Source: Trichostrongylus colubriformis (Eukaryota > Nematoda > Chromadorea > Rhabditida > Trichostrongylidae). Taken from it: a DNA stretch of 64,000 nucleotides. The notes under the pieces are model-generated. The model searched no databases, was not told the origin of the DNA, and saw only the letters and a list, made by a program, of their open reading frames with translations. Of this stretch, positions 46,213 through 57,950 are shown piece after piece (the first letter of the stretch is position 1; each line of letters begins with the position of its first letter). Location: contig OZ022257.1 in NCBI GenBank assembly GCA_963978905.1, positions 19,735,664 to 19,799,663 on the forward strand, read 5' to 3'. The position numbers and the translations under genes were made by a program.

Positions 46213-46889
46213 TAGGACCTTGAGATAGTGCAATGACGTAGCACTGGGTGCGGAACCGTGACACCGCAAAATAGCAAAATCGCGAAGTCTGCTGGCGGGC
46301 TACGCGCAAATAAGAAGGATTGCAAGGTGAGTCAGAGACCCATGCATTCGGCTCGTTTGGGGACTGTTAATGTATTTGCTTACGCATCACGTCAGTAGCT
46401 CAGAACAAGATTATGCCAATTTTTGATAATTTATTCTTCTTCCGTTACTTGAGTCGTCAGCGATGCGCAAAATCACGAGGGACAGACACATATTTCGGTG
46501 TGTTTCGGTAGCAAGAGATGTTTCTTAGCACTGCTTTTGCAGTTAACAAGTATGCAACATCGCACAACCACGTAGATGGACGTGATGAAGTTTAAAGCGT
46601 TGTAATATGAAAGAAACTGCAGTTAATGTAATTGAAAACAATGACAAGAAAGAAGTGGGAGAGATTTATTTGCGAAGTGTGACGGGAAATGGCTCGCTGA
46701 ATAATTACATTTTTTTCAGTTCAGGGTATTCACCTCTGTGACCCAACGTGAACAGAACAGCCGTGCCCAATATTTTCGCTTTTACATTTTCACATAGCAG
46801 AGCTAGCAATGAATAAAACCTTGTGATCTTGACCAGTGTGTGAGTATTGGAAATCTCTACCAGTCAGTTATTACATACATATACTTGGG

Positions 46890-47195
46890 GGTGGGCGGAG
46901 GCGGTGTAGTGACAGGTGGCGCACTCACCACTCTCATGGTGCGGGGATCAAATCCCGCATGAACGCCCGCCCGGCCAACCAAGCTTTCCATCCCTCCGGG
47001 GTCGGCAAATTGGTATCAGACTCGTCTGGGAGGATAAAAGCACTGACTTGTACATTGGCTGGTCACCGCATGTCATTGCATAGGCCATATCACATTCACC
47101 AGCCACCACGATTCTGGATGGAACTAAATGTGCGGCGCATCCCAGAAAGGGATTGATTAACGCCATAAACTTTTTCCTTTAAACTTTAACTTTAT
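46890..47195 (+). mobile_element. tRNA-derived SINE
   Basis: The 5' part resembles a tRNA. GGCGGTGTAGTGACAGGTGG covers an A-box-like motif, and GGATCAAATCC (about 46944-46954) fits the polymerase III B box (GGTTCRANTCC type) spaced as in a tRNA. It does not fold as a normal tRNA and continues into an unrelated body (GTCGGCAAATTGGTATCAGA, GTCTGGGAGGATAAAAGCAC) and a TTTAAACTTTAACTTTA tail. LINE-dependent amplification, perhaps by RTE elements, is inferred. Confidence 0.65.
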
Positions 47196-47199
47196 ACTT

Positions 47200-50100
47200 G
47201 GTGGTACCAGCCAAGTTTACAGGAGTTTTTTGACATTGCACTTGAACAAGTAAAACGTTAGCATGGCATTTCTAAACCTTTATTACCAGTTACGCAGGAG
47301 AGGGAAATCGTTTTAAACTTCCTTTATGCTCTCAAAGGAGAAAAGACAGTTCCAGTCAAGCTCTTACAAACTTGCCCGAGACCTACAAGAGGTTGTAGAA
47401 TAGATGGCTCACAAAAAAAGCCGACGGAAAAAATGTAATGGAAAGTAACGACAGACTCAAGCCGCGTGTGTGAAAGAAACGATGATAAATATCTAGAGTC
47501 CAGTTCCACCAGTTCGTCGCTCTAAAAGATAACAACTTTGTAAAAAGGTCAACAAGCTCAAACGCGCTCAATCGTTTGAAGTGAGGTTTTTAAAGCACCA
47601 CTGAATGTTCACTCGAATCCATTTGCTCTCAAGAAAACCTCTTTACAAGGATTGGTCTTCAATATTCTTGTAGAAGCTGTAATTTCAAAAAAAAAGAAAA
47701 ACTATTCAGCGTGGACCGCTGCCTTTTTTTTGATGCGTCACGCATTGCGCTTCTTCGACCATTAAGGTATTTCAGTGCGATTTGGTCTGAAAATTTAATT
47801 GCAGAGGTCAGCCGGGGTGCAGCGCACTTTCGTTCTTTTGAAGTTCTTTGATGCCAAGCTCCAGCCCTGCAACAGTACTTGACTCGACTGCCATGGGAGT
47901 AGGAGCCACGCTACCACTCAGCAAACTACTTCTGTGCGATTACACAAGTGTATTACTATATTCTGTAAAATAATTCTATATCACCATACAGTATAAGCTT
48001 GTTTCTGAGTCAAAGCACTAGGTATAAGTATCTACTCAAAACTTTTAGAGATGACCACTTCAACCAATGATCGAAATGGTAAGTTGTTTTCGTGGTTGCA
48101 TAGGAAACAGGTTACCGTCGGGTCGCTATTTCATCCTGCTTTCATGTATCTCCACGAATTATTTGAAAAATGGGTAATAAATATGGGCTGACTAAAACTG
48201 TAGTGAAACATTACCTGTAAGAAGCACAGGATGTGCAGGCATCAAGACCGTTTTATTCTTGAGAGCAGTAGCAAGTACCCTCTGAACCCTCTCATACTTG
48301 ACATTTCAAATTTTGATTATTCCAAATAGTTCGTCACTGGATAATTGGGAGAAGATGCCCTTCTTAATCTTGAGTCATCATCTTTTTGCATGTTCTCACT
48401 GAATAGACACTTCGAAACCAATTTAGCTCTAGGAGGCTCCAATTAGCTCGAAATTACAATAGAAAAACTAATCGAATTTCTACAATCATCTCCTCGCATT
48501 TTCTGAAGACTGATCACTTTTGAAGGTGGAAATCGGGGTTACACGTTGAATCAGAGCCAAATCGGCTTTTTTGCTCCTTCGCTACACATTTAGTGATAGA
48601 GCAGACAATCTGGAAAAGTAGGCAAGGAATATTGCAACATGACCTTGCCTGCTGAATGCGATTGTGTAGAACCGTATGGAGCTGACTGGATCGCTCCAGA
48701 ATGCTCCTGTGGAAATCTGCGAAGGTTTTTGTGTGGAACTTCCCGACCACGTACATCGGCGCTTCCTTCGTGTTGTTGAACCAGATTGGAAGGAGCCAGG
48801 GAGAAGTGGCTACTTGAACGGCGGTTACATGTCGTGTTTCTCCTCATCATTCCCACTCAACAGTATACTACTCTTCCCTATAGGTTCACCGATACTTTTC
48901 TTTAGACCCTTTTCAACCTTGTGAAACTAATCACAGTTTTCCAGTTTTGTTAATCAAGAATGTTAATTAAGAGCTGTTTCGCTCACCAGTCATCCGCGTT
49001 TCGCGAGAAACTTCCAAAGCGATCGTGCAACGATCTAACCGGTTGAAATGCAATCTCGACAAGATACTAAAAACAAGCGAGGTCTCACTCCTATATCACC
49101 TTTATTTATAAGGACGATAGGGGAAAACTTGAAGTCACCTCATGTTCCGATTAGCATTGTTCATTTCGATTTACAACTTCTGCTTCTGAAGTATGGAGGC
49201 TCTACAGTTTTAACATTGAGTTTTAAATTTAACAACGCAGTTGATGCATGCAATTTCCACTCAGCGCCTTATGTCGTCGACACGTGTGTTGGACAATCAA
49301 ACTCCGATCCAATTTAGAAATCCAGTTTTCCCCCAGTGCTTTCCTTTTACTCAGGTTATGCTCCATGAGATGTTCTTCTTGCTGGTTCCACCATAATTCA
49401 AAGTTTGTGGTGCGGATAAGATCTGAGCCCGCTCCGCATGCGTCTATACGTGGGCGATTCGTCTCAGATTTATGCCGTGGTGGGGATTCTTGCGGAATGA
49501 GTTAAGTGTTTTTAGCTTTATGGTTACAAGGCTGATCCGGTTGATGTGACTAATGCTTGCGACCCACTTTGTGGATCGCTATTATCACTGACTCACGCCT
49601 CCACGAGATTCATTCATTCCAGCTATCAACCCAACTGCTCCGTTTTTCTCCACAGAAACTCTGATTTAATAGCAGATTTCACAGCTGAGCCTCTAGGATT
49701 CATACTACTCGCTAAAACTATAACGCCTTCTTTGTTAGAATGCCCATAGGGGATGCTAGGTGTTGGACATGCAGATCTGCAGCTCCCCAAAGTCCACCTC
49801 TAAGATAGTATTTCGGAGGGCATTAGGGTTCCGTAAAAACACCATCGTTGTGGGTGTGGGTTTTCCCACTGAAAGCAGTAAGTTTTGGTGGAATTTGTCT
49901 TTTTGGGGGGAATACACGGTACAGAGATATACAAGAGTAGTGTTGCATATGTGCAGCAACAACCTGTTTTGCTTACAATCGCTATCGCGTGTCTGCTGCA
50001 TGAGCAATTGCGTGGCGAGATGGCCGCAAACTCGCAAAAAAACGAGGCGCTGGGGACTGAAATGGCGCCAGGCTATAAAAGCCGCAGGCCTGGATGAATA

Positions 50101-50389
50101 GCCGCCCGGTCCTTGCACTCTAACCCAGTCCCATCTTCCAGCTCCTCCTAAACCGATCTCATTCCTCGACTATCTGTTTTTTGACTTATGACCAATGAAG
50201 ATTTAACCGAAGGGCTAGCAATTCTCTTCTTCATTCATCGCACACACCACTTGTGATTCCTGTGAATGTTGCAACGATCCGGACTTCGAACGTGCTTGTG
50301 AAATCCTCCATTTGTTTACTTCTATTTACCGCTCAAAATTTATCATAGTGAGCTGTAATCCATTGAAATTGTTTATGGTGAATTTAGGG
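47200..50389. other. Stretch upstream of the secreted-protein gene without a recognisable gene
   Basis: Short open frames occur on both strands (47324-47571 -, 48514-48856 -, 48676-48924 +, 49756-50118 -), with no family likeness. A TATAAAAG lies at about 50073-50080, some 310 bases before the ATG at 50390. It could be a promoter element, but nothing else supports it. Confidence 0.4.
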
Positions 50390-53300
50390 ATGAGGCTAGC
50401 CATTTCTACTATTTCGCTGTTGGCGGTGACCTACGCTATTCCTGTTATTATAAGGTACCTTCTGATGACTACTGGTTGTTTAATACATTATCCTGGCTTT
50501 GTTCGAATACTCAAATTTTGTTTTGGTAGTGAGGAACGAATCAACGCAATCTTGGAAAAGCTCCGCCGAGCTCATGCCATTGGAGAATTTGCAGTGAACA
50601 CAGTGAGTTTATTTGGAATTTCTCAGAAACAGTAGGAAGAGGTAGGACGTGCTTGTGCGTGCATGCTGACACTGTGCAAGGAGTATTTCCGAAGTTTCTC
50701 GGTTAGTCTAGAGCGCGGAAAATTCATAGGGAGTTCAGAAAATTATTTGCTCTGCTGTTGATCCGAATCCATAGTGCACCCCATACGCAGAATATGCAGG
50801 ATGGCGGAGCACAATTTATATTTTCCCGCCACCCTGTATGCTGTAGGCCTGAGCATGAGCCTAAGCAAACCTAGGTTAGTAAGGCCACCTTTTTCTTTCC
50901 GTGGCTATAAATGTGTTACAACTTCATGAAGCTACACTATCCTAATACCACTTCAGCCCTGTCTCCAATGGGCAATTTGTATTGTGCACCTTTTTCCCGT
51001 ACATTATTTCGTTTGTCCCTGTGGTATACGATGCCTTCCGTCAAGCAAAAGCAAAATTTTGCTTTATCTTTAGTAGCGACCCGGCATTGAAGACAGAGTG
51101 CACACTATGTAAAACTGAGTGGGGTCGATTGGTAGATTTTTCGCGCGGCCGCTCGCGGAGAGCAGCGCGGCCGGTGCGAGTTATTTGTAATGTTTTCCGT
51201 TGAAACAGCAACAACCACAACATATAAGAACTTCCGAAGCTCTCATCCTGCAATATTTGAAGGTCCCTCACAACACCAGCCCACTGCATACTGAGCGCAA
51301 TTCCAACCAACTGCAGCAAGTCCTGCTGACGGCGCCGCGGAGCACAAATTCGACCATTTGACCACCACCTTGTGGAACTGAAGTCAAGCACACAAATCAC
51401 GCTATTCTATGTACTCCCCCCTCCACACCCAAAATAGAGCACGATGGGTTCTTCAAGGAATTCCCTACCATCCACAAAACAAACAACTTCCAAACTTGAA
51501 TGTATGGCATTGTTTTCGAATATTGAGGCTGAGGCTTTCCCCAACAGTGGTAGGAGCAATTCTTTTTGTAGTGTCTCCGCTTTTTTTCAGTTCACTATTC
51601 TTCGGCAGGCCTCAAACGAAGCTATTGATATCAGAGACGTCCGCATTATTTTCTTAAATTTACAAATGCAGTTCCAATAGATGTGAAAATCCATGCAATT
51701 TGTTATGTGGCCAATTCATTTAGACCAATAAAAGGGCGACAAACCAGCAAAGAGATAGACAATAGACTGGTCGAACAGCGCTGGAATTCTTCAAGACCCT
51801 TGGAAGGGAACAGCCCATTTACATTTGATCCTGGGATTTCTGAAGTTTTTGCGTCAGCGTTTCTCTAATTATAGGTTTGGGACACATGCTGGATCGTTGC
51901 TGATTGCCCTGTCATTACCCACAGCTGTGTTTAACACATGGGTACCTGTTGGCATTCCAAAAAGTGAGAAAGATTCTGAACTGCTGAAATGAGTGCTATG
52001 GAGTATGTTCTCAATCCTTCCCCTGATTAACTTGAACATAGAACTTGAACGTACTTGAAAGTTGTGTTGTCTTCGTAAGAAGGAACAGCAGACGATCCCC
52101 GCAGCAGGTTCCAACTTCTCTCTTCGTATAACCTCGGCATCGATAATGTATTAGAAGTTCTTATGTTGTGCCAACGAGGTTGTTAGGTGGAATATTTATT
52201 TACGGCCTGACGTTTCGACAGGATCGTCTTCCTCGAAGGCCTAAACGTGGCTCAAGACTAGGATTTGTCCACTACACTGTCAAACGCTTCATCCCCCTAG
52301 CGGTTTTGACGGAGATCTAGGAAAACACCAGAGAAACTCCGTACGTCAGAAACAAACTTACCCAATCCACCACCGTACGAGTGGAACAACGCCACTCCGA
52401 GTTAGTTGTAATTAGTGAATGAGAGATGCCATGTCGTCTTTATACATATATAGTATTGTTTGGGACATGCATGTCTCCCATTTTTAGATCAGTAGCTCGC
52501 AATGTGGTGCAAATGGCAAGAAGTCATTTGTGACGGATAAGCACTCATTTCGGTTGTTCATACTTGGATTTCTTGCGGAAATCCAAAATGCCTCGAGCAC
52601 TTTTCTAGCAGAAATCTCAGTCTCATATGCCAAAATTGTGCACTTAACATCAAAGTCGTTTCCACCATGCTCCTCGGTCATATGCTTTCCCAAAGGTGTT
52701 CTTACGTTACCACGCCTTTTGCCAGCAAGATGTTCTTGTATACGTATTGCTAGTGCTCTCCCAGTCTCCCCAATGTACGTTGCGTTACATGTCAGACATT
52801 CAATCAAATAGATGACACCGATTTTGGCGCAATCCCCAATCTTACCATACGGACATGTAACACAGTTCTCTGATATGCACCGCTTGTCGTAAAGCCTGTT
52901 TCGCACGAGCTGGCTTTTGATATTGCCATTAGGAATACTAACTATGACAACATCATCGTCCAGTTGTGCTCGGACGAGGCACCTTCGAATCGCAGAAGTG
53001 ACTCTATCAGAGATGAAAGGTATGCATAGGGGGACCTTATCCTCACGTGGTACACTACGGTGCTCAGTGCGAATTCTACCACAATGTCCTGGTACAACGT
53101 AGCCATTAGAAGCAGCTATATCAGAAGCTAGGCGTATGGATTCTCGTCGCTCTGCCGGGCCAGTGCATACATTTGCAGCCGTCTTGAACATGTTCCTAAC
53201 AACTGCATGTTTCACTGCAGACGGATTGAATGTCTGACATGTAACGCGACGTACATTGGGGAGACTGGGAGAGCACTAGCAATACGTATACAAGAACATC

Positions 53301-55427
53301 TTGCTGGCAAAAGGCGTGGTAACGTAAGAACACCTTTGGGAAAGCATATGACCGAGGAGCATGGTGGAAACGACTTTGATGTTAAGTGCACAATTTTGGC
53401 ATATGAGACTGAGATTTCTGCTAGAAAAGTGCTCGAGGCATTTTGGATTTCCGCAAGAAATCCAAGTATGAACAACCGAAATGAGTGCTTATCCGTCACA
53501 AATGACCTCTTGCCATTTGCACCACATTGCGAGCTACTGATCTAAAAATGGGAGACATGCATGTCCCAAACAATACTATATATGTATAAGGACGACATGG
53601 CATCTCTCATTCACTGATTACAACTAACTCGGAGTGGCGTTGTTCCACTCGTCCGGTGGTGGATTGGGTAAGTTTGTTTCTGACGTACGGAGTTTCTCTG
53701 GTGTTTTCCTAGATCTCCGTCAAAACCGCTAGGGGGATGAAGCGTTTGACGGTGTAGTGGACAAATCCTAGCCTTGAGCCACGTTTAGGCCTTCGAGGAA
53801 GACGATCCTGTCGAAACGTCAGGCCGTAAATAAATATCCCACCTAACAACCTCGTTGGCATAACAGAAGAACTTCTAATACATGATCCCCGCAGCGTTAA
53901 GTTGGGCCATACCCAGGTCTCTTCCCATATCAAGTGGGTGTAGCCCACCTTAGTTCCTTCCATTCTGTCCTTTGAGAAAAGGAAGAGTCAAGATTGACAT
54001 TTGCTGATTACCACTTACATTAGCGTGCATGAATGCAAACGAGGTGGCCAATGAGTCTGAGATGGGAAGTGTGAAACGCACATGAATAGAGTCCTTGCAG
54101 AGAAATCAAGGGGCAGTTGTTTTGACATTGCCACAAAGTTCACTCTTTGCAGCCTACCGGCATCTATCCAATCAAAGACATCAATAAGGACAATCTTCGT
54201 GAAATTTTCAACTTCGCACAAGCTGGTACCAAAGATGAGGAGGTAGACTTGGAAGATCACAAGGCGGTGCCTGATGGGAATCTTGACGGTGAACCTTTCA
54301 CTGTGGAAAAGGATCATAGCGAAATGGCCGCAACTCTCAAGAACAAGGAGTCAAAGGACAAGCCGTCGATGGATGCCATGAAAGCAAAAGCCACAAAAAC
54401 CATCAAAGTAAAGCCGGCTGAGGAAGACAAGACTAAGTCTTCTGGAGCAACTGGCTCGAAGTTGGCCAATGCTGAGAAAACGAAGCCCTCAAAGACTACC
54501 GAGACTCCACTTGCTCAAGCAGATAAGGAAGAGAGCACAGAAATGACTGAGGCACCGACAACGGTTACGGAGAAAGTTCAGACAACGAAAGCCGCTGCAG
54601 CGTCGTCAGAACGCGAGGTTGAGAGAGAGGTGACTGAGAAATCTGCAGCTGAAGAAGAAAAGGATGGCACTGGAGCCAATGCAACTGCTACAGTTCTAGA
54701 TAAGGTATCTCCATCGGATGCCATCGACGATCGCACTCTTAACGCCACAGAAACCGCTGAAATCGCCCTAGAAGATACCACTGCGAAAGACAACAACTCG
54801 ACCAAGAATGAGACGTCTACGGGTGCTGAAGTCTCAGAGAATCATGATCCAAATGAAGAAACAGTCAATGAAATTGTGGAAGCAACAATAAATGAAGCTC
54901 ATGGCGCTAATGCAGTGGCAGATTCCTCAAGTGGAGATTCATCGGAAGTCGCCGTTACAAAGGAAGCACGAGAGGAGATTCTTACTGAAAAGCGAATGGC
55001 TCACAAGTCAAGTGACTTAGCCTCTCTAAAGAAATCTGGTGCAGAAGCCCCCGCCCACGTGTCCAAGCATGACGAGTTGGAGGGATCAGGAGAGTTACAT
55101 GACCATGACGAGGTGAAGGAGAGCAGCGGCTTTCCAGACGACAGCCCGATGCCGGCCGCTGACTCAACTATGCTACTTACCGGTAACGGTTCCGAGCCCA
55201 TAGATGCATCTCTTGACGTTCTTGCATCTGCAGGTCATGTGGTGATCGCGAAGAGCTCATCTCACTCACTTCCTACCATCACAATACCGCAAAATCCTGA
55301 AGAGCCTTATGTATTTGTACCAGTACAGTCATACAAGGGCAAGCAACTACCAGGCGTCAGTTACTTGCTGATTCCGAAGAAGTACGAGAACAAGGTGTCG
55401 GACTATCTGACCAGTAAAACGCGCTAA
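50390..55427 (+). CDS. Secreted low-complexity Thr/Glu/Ala-rich protein, possible proteoglycan, 3 exons
   Basis: Exons 50390-50454, 50530-50602 and 54153-55427 join in phase into about 470 aa; a further small exon in the 3.5 kb intron cannot be excluded. Residues 1-16 (MRLAISTISLLAVTYA) are a good signal peptide. Next come a short basic helix (SEERINAILEKLRRAHAIGE) and a conserved-looking PTGIYPIKDINKDNLREIF. About 300 residues follow that are rich in Thr, Ala, Glu, Lys and Ser, with several N-glycosylation sequons (NATA, NATE, NETS, NGSE). The acidic EGSGE (Ser about 358) and ESSGF (Ser about 371) resemble chondroitin attachment sites of nematode CPG proteins. The C-terminal about 45 residues (PYVFVPVQSYKG, then YLLIPKKYENKV) are compact and look like the conserved part. 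I do not recognise the family. The long intron contains an R1 repeat and the Penelope dimer. Confidence 0.72.
51040..51380 (-). repeat. Dispersed repeat family R1, copy 3
   Basis: In reverse orientation this reads GCAGTTGGTTGGAATTGCGC, CTCAGTATGCAGTGGGCTGG, TTATATGTTGTGGTTGTTGC and GCGCGGCCG, as in 23190-23500. It lies in the long intron of the secreted-protein gene. Confidence 0.72.
52148..53215 (-). mobile_element. Penelope-like element 3' part, GIY-YIG endonuclease domain (longer arm)
   Basis: The minus-strand frame 53215-52484 (243 codons) is uninterrupted. A cysteine cluster (CISENCVTC, about 113-121) precedes a GIY-YIG nuclease core, GVIYLIECLTCNATYIGE (about 133-150), with GRALAIRIQEH and the later ARKVLEAFWISARNP carrying the expected Arg and Glu. 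This is the C-terminal endonuclease of Penelope-like retroelements. The reverse-transcriptase part is absent because the copy is cut at 53215. The 3' tail runs to about 52148. It is a 5'-truncated copy in an intron of the secreted-protein gene. Confidence 0.85.
53222..53882 (+). mobile_element. Penelope-like element 3' part, GIY-YIG domain (shorter, inverted arm)
   Basis: From about 53222 the plus strand repeats the same 3' part (IECLTCNATYIGETGR through APHCELLI, stop at 53545, then the same tail ending CTTCTAATAC). It is nearly identical to the minus-strand arm, for example with one F/L change near the protein end. It starts inside the GIY-YIG core, so the first part of the nuclease is missing. 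Together with the previous copy it forms a head-to-head palindrome. Confidence 0.85.
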
Positions 55428-55439
55428 ATCAGTTGGTTC

Positions 55440-57950
55440 TTCAGTGGTCACCTTCTGTTAGCACTATGATTTGCTCTTTCCATTCTTATCTCTGCGATAC
55501 ATTGATTTTCGTTCTGAGTTGATTATGCGTACGTTCGTTTATCCATCGTCGCCTACGATCACACTTATACGCATCCACACATCGAATCGCGGTCGCTATC
55601 AACACGGAGCATATCATAGCGCGCATTAGCTGCCTTAATCATCCTTTCAGTAGTAATTTTTAAACATTTCAACACAGTCTTATTTCAGTGCGATGTTTGC
55701 CACGATGACGAGTATTTATCCGAAAATGTATGTACAGATAGATGCAATCTTTATTTGTTAAGTAACTTATTCTGATTTGTACAACAAGATATAAATCTAT
55801 TGACTACAGTTTGCTAGCTGATGCACGATAGAAATCTATTTGCATCAATTTTCTAATTGATACCACCTTCGGATTCTTGAATGGATTCCGATCACTTCTC
55901 AATTGCTGACCCTGAATGCTGCAGGAAAGCATAATTGAACGGTTCCACAATTAGAAGAATAAATCAATTTCATGAAAAATACAGGAGACACTTGTTGCAT
56001 CCTGCCGAGTGCGAATAATACAGCTGTTTATGAGAAAAAGCAAGGTGCATGTCGAGTATGACAGGTCCTTCTGCTTTGACTTCAATCATGAATCCTCGAT
56101 TTCCTTGTGGACTTTGTGTAATTTCTTCTCTTCAATTAATTGGGAAAGTCTCATACATTCAGAGTTTATCGTTTTTCATTCTATTAGGCTGCTTGGTAAT
56201 CGGAAATACTGCATCTGTTCAAAAGAGTCCGACTCCTAATACGTGAAAACACCTGCAGTTTTTTGAGAGAGTCTTTCGAAATATGTTTTCGACATGCAAA
56301 CCGTTCCAATGTTATGAAATCTATCCGGATCACAAAAAAAACGGAAAAATTGCATAAGCCTTCTTGGCATGTCCCGAGTATCCAGTAATATTTGCTCGGG
56401 AACGCGCATTTCTTTTGTGGCGATGTGAGATGGGAAACTAATTCATCATCACAGTACTCCCATATTAACGGCAATGCGTGACTTAAATCCCGTGGAAGAA
56501 ACCCTCTGTGGTATTCTTCTTAGTATGTACTTCTAACCAGTTCGAAACGAGCTCGATCAGCGCTTGTGGTGTAGATCTGGTTTCGTAGGAATCACATTAC
56601 ATGCCAGAAACAAGAGGGAACATGATCGCGATCAAGCCACTGCTCTTCTTGTTCACATTCCCATTACTATTCACGATCCCATTCAAGAAGAAAAATGTTT
56701 AACGAAATCATCCCGTTGACTTTTTCATATGTCGTGTACTAGCCATGTCGGAATAGTTAACGCAATGTCTCCTTCGATTATTTGATGGCAGCAATGGAGT
56801 AGAACCAGAAGAAAAATCTCGGGCATTCTGTGTATCTAGTGAAACTATGAAAAGTCTGGATTTCCCCCTACCAGTTTGTAACGTCAGGTAAAACGTCAAG
56901 GGTTGAAAGTTAAGATACGAGGTAGGAGTCCCAACTTTAACTTTGAGTTGGCAATCAAAGCTGTTCGATTATGACAAGTGTGGTTGACATGTAAATGTAA
57001 AGAAACATCCAGCATGTCTAGAGAAATTATGCTATCGCAATAAGGTTAAGGGGATCTCATAAAAGGTTGCATATCTAAATCTATCAAGCATCTGTGAAAG
57101 ACCAATCTGCCCTCCCAAGGAAATATTATTCCCTAACCCTTGTTGGAGAAAAGGGAGGCTTTATCGCTCCTTTCCCCTTCCAAGCTTAGGTAAAAATCGC
57201 GTCCATTGATGCCCTTCTCACTTCGAACAAGGAACATGGGACTTTTCAGGTGCTGTTGCACTGCATTTAGAAATAAAACCGATCGTTCTACCTTGTTTAG
57301 CTTTACTAACTCTTTTGTTTTCGGGAAAACGATTACTGCTGGTCACATCGGGACGAGCGGTCATCGAAGCACTAAAGCTTCCATCCTAAAATTGATATTG
57401 CTATAGAACTACTGTCATACACTAGTGGTGAGAAATAGCTCTAGCTAAATTCTAGCCATGTGAGGTACTTGATCCTCATCACCTATATGACATTCGCTCG
57501 GCTGCAATGAGCTCTACCATCCCTGTGTACAAGTTCTGTCGAGCTTGATGGAAAAAAACCTGGCGTCAGAAAGCACCTAGACAGAGTGTCACATCTGATT
57601 TCAAACTACCTTATAACCCATGAAAGTTCCAGCGAAATCGATTTTTTTTTGCTTGTAAGTGCTGTCGTTTGATGTAAAAGTCAAATGGTTATCGATTATA
57701 ACAAAAAGTTAGCTACTGGTGTCAAGAAGGAGAGCTCCGTCTACTATCTGATGGCACGCTTTTAAAGAGATGTCGAATGGTGCTGGCTTACGTGAAAATA
57801 TTTAAAAATCGCTCGGACTTGCGTTAAGACACTGGAGCACTATCTTCTCATACCTAACAAATTCTACCTCAAGTTCCATGCGATTCATGTCAAAAATAAA
57901 CACCGGTGTCACATGGCGTTAGAACACCAAGTAGTGTGAAAGCCGAAATG
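55440..57950. other. 3' flank of the secreted-protein gene and gene-free stretch
   Basis: AATAAA at 55958-55963 is a possible polyadenylation signal. 57025-57200 is a partial AGGTGCTATCG-family MITE (TATCGCAATAAGG, GTTGCATATCTAAATC, CTTAGGTAAAAATC). The remaining open frames (for example 56184-56474 on the minus strand) are not recognised. Confidence 0.5.

Noticed and set aside
46901..46972. A functional tRNA gene
   Set aside because: The A and B boxes are present, but the acceptor and anticodon stems do not pair as in a tRNA, and the unit runs on into a SINE body.
49756..50118. A 120-codon minus-strand frame upstream of the secreted-protein gene
   Set aside because: An overlapping plus-strand frame is equally open and neither shows conserved features.
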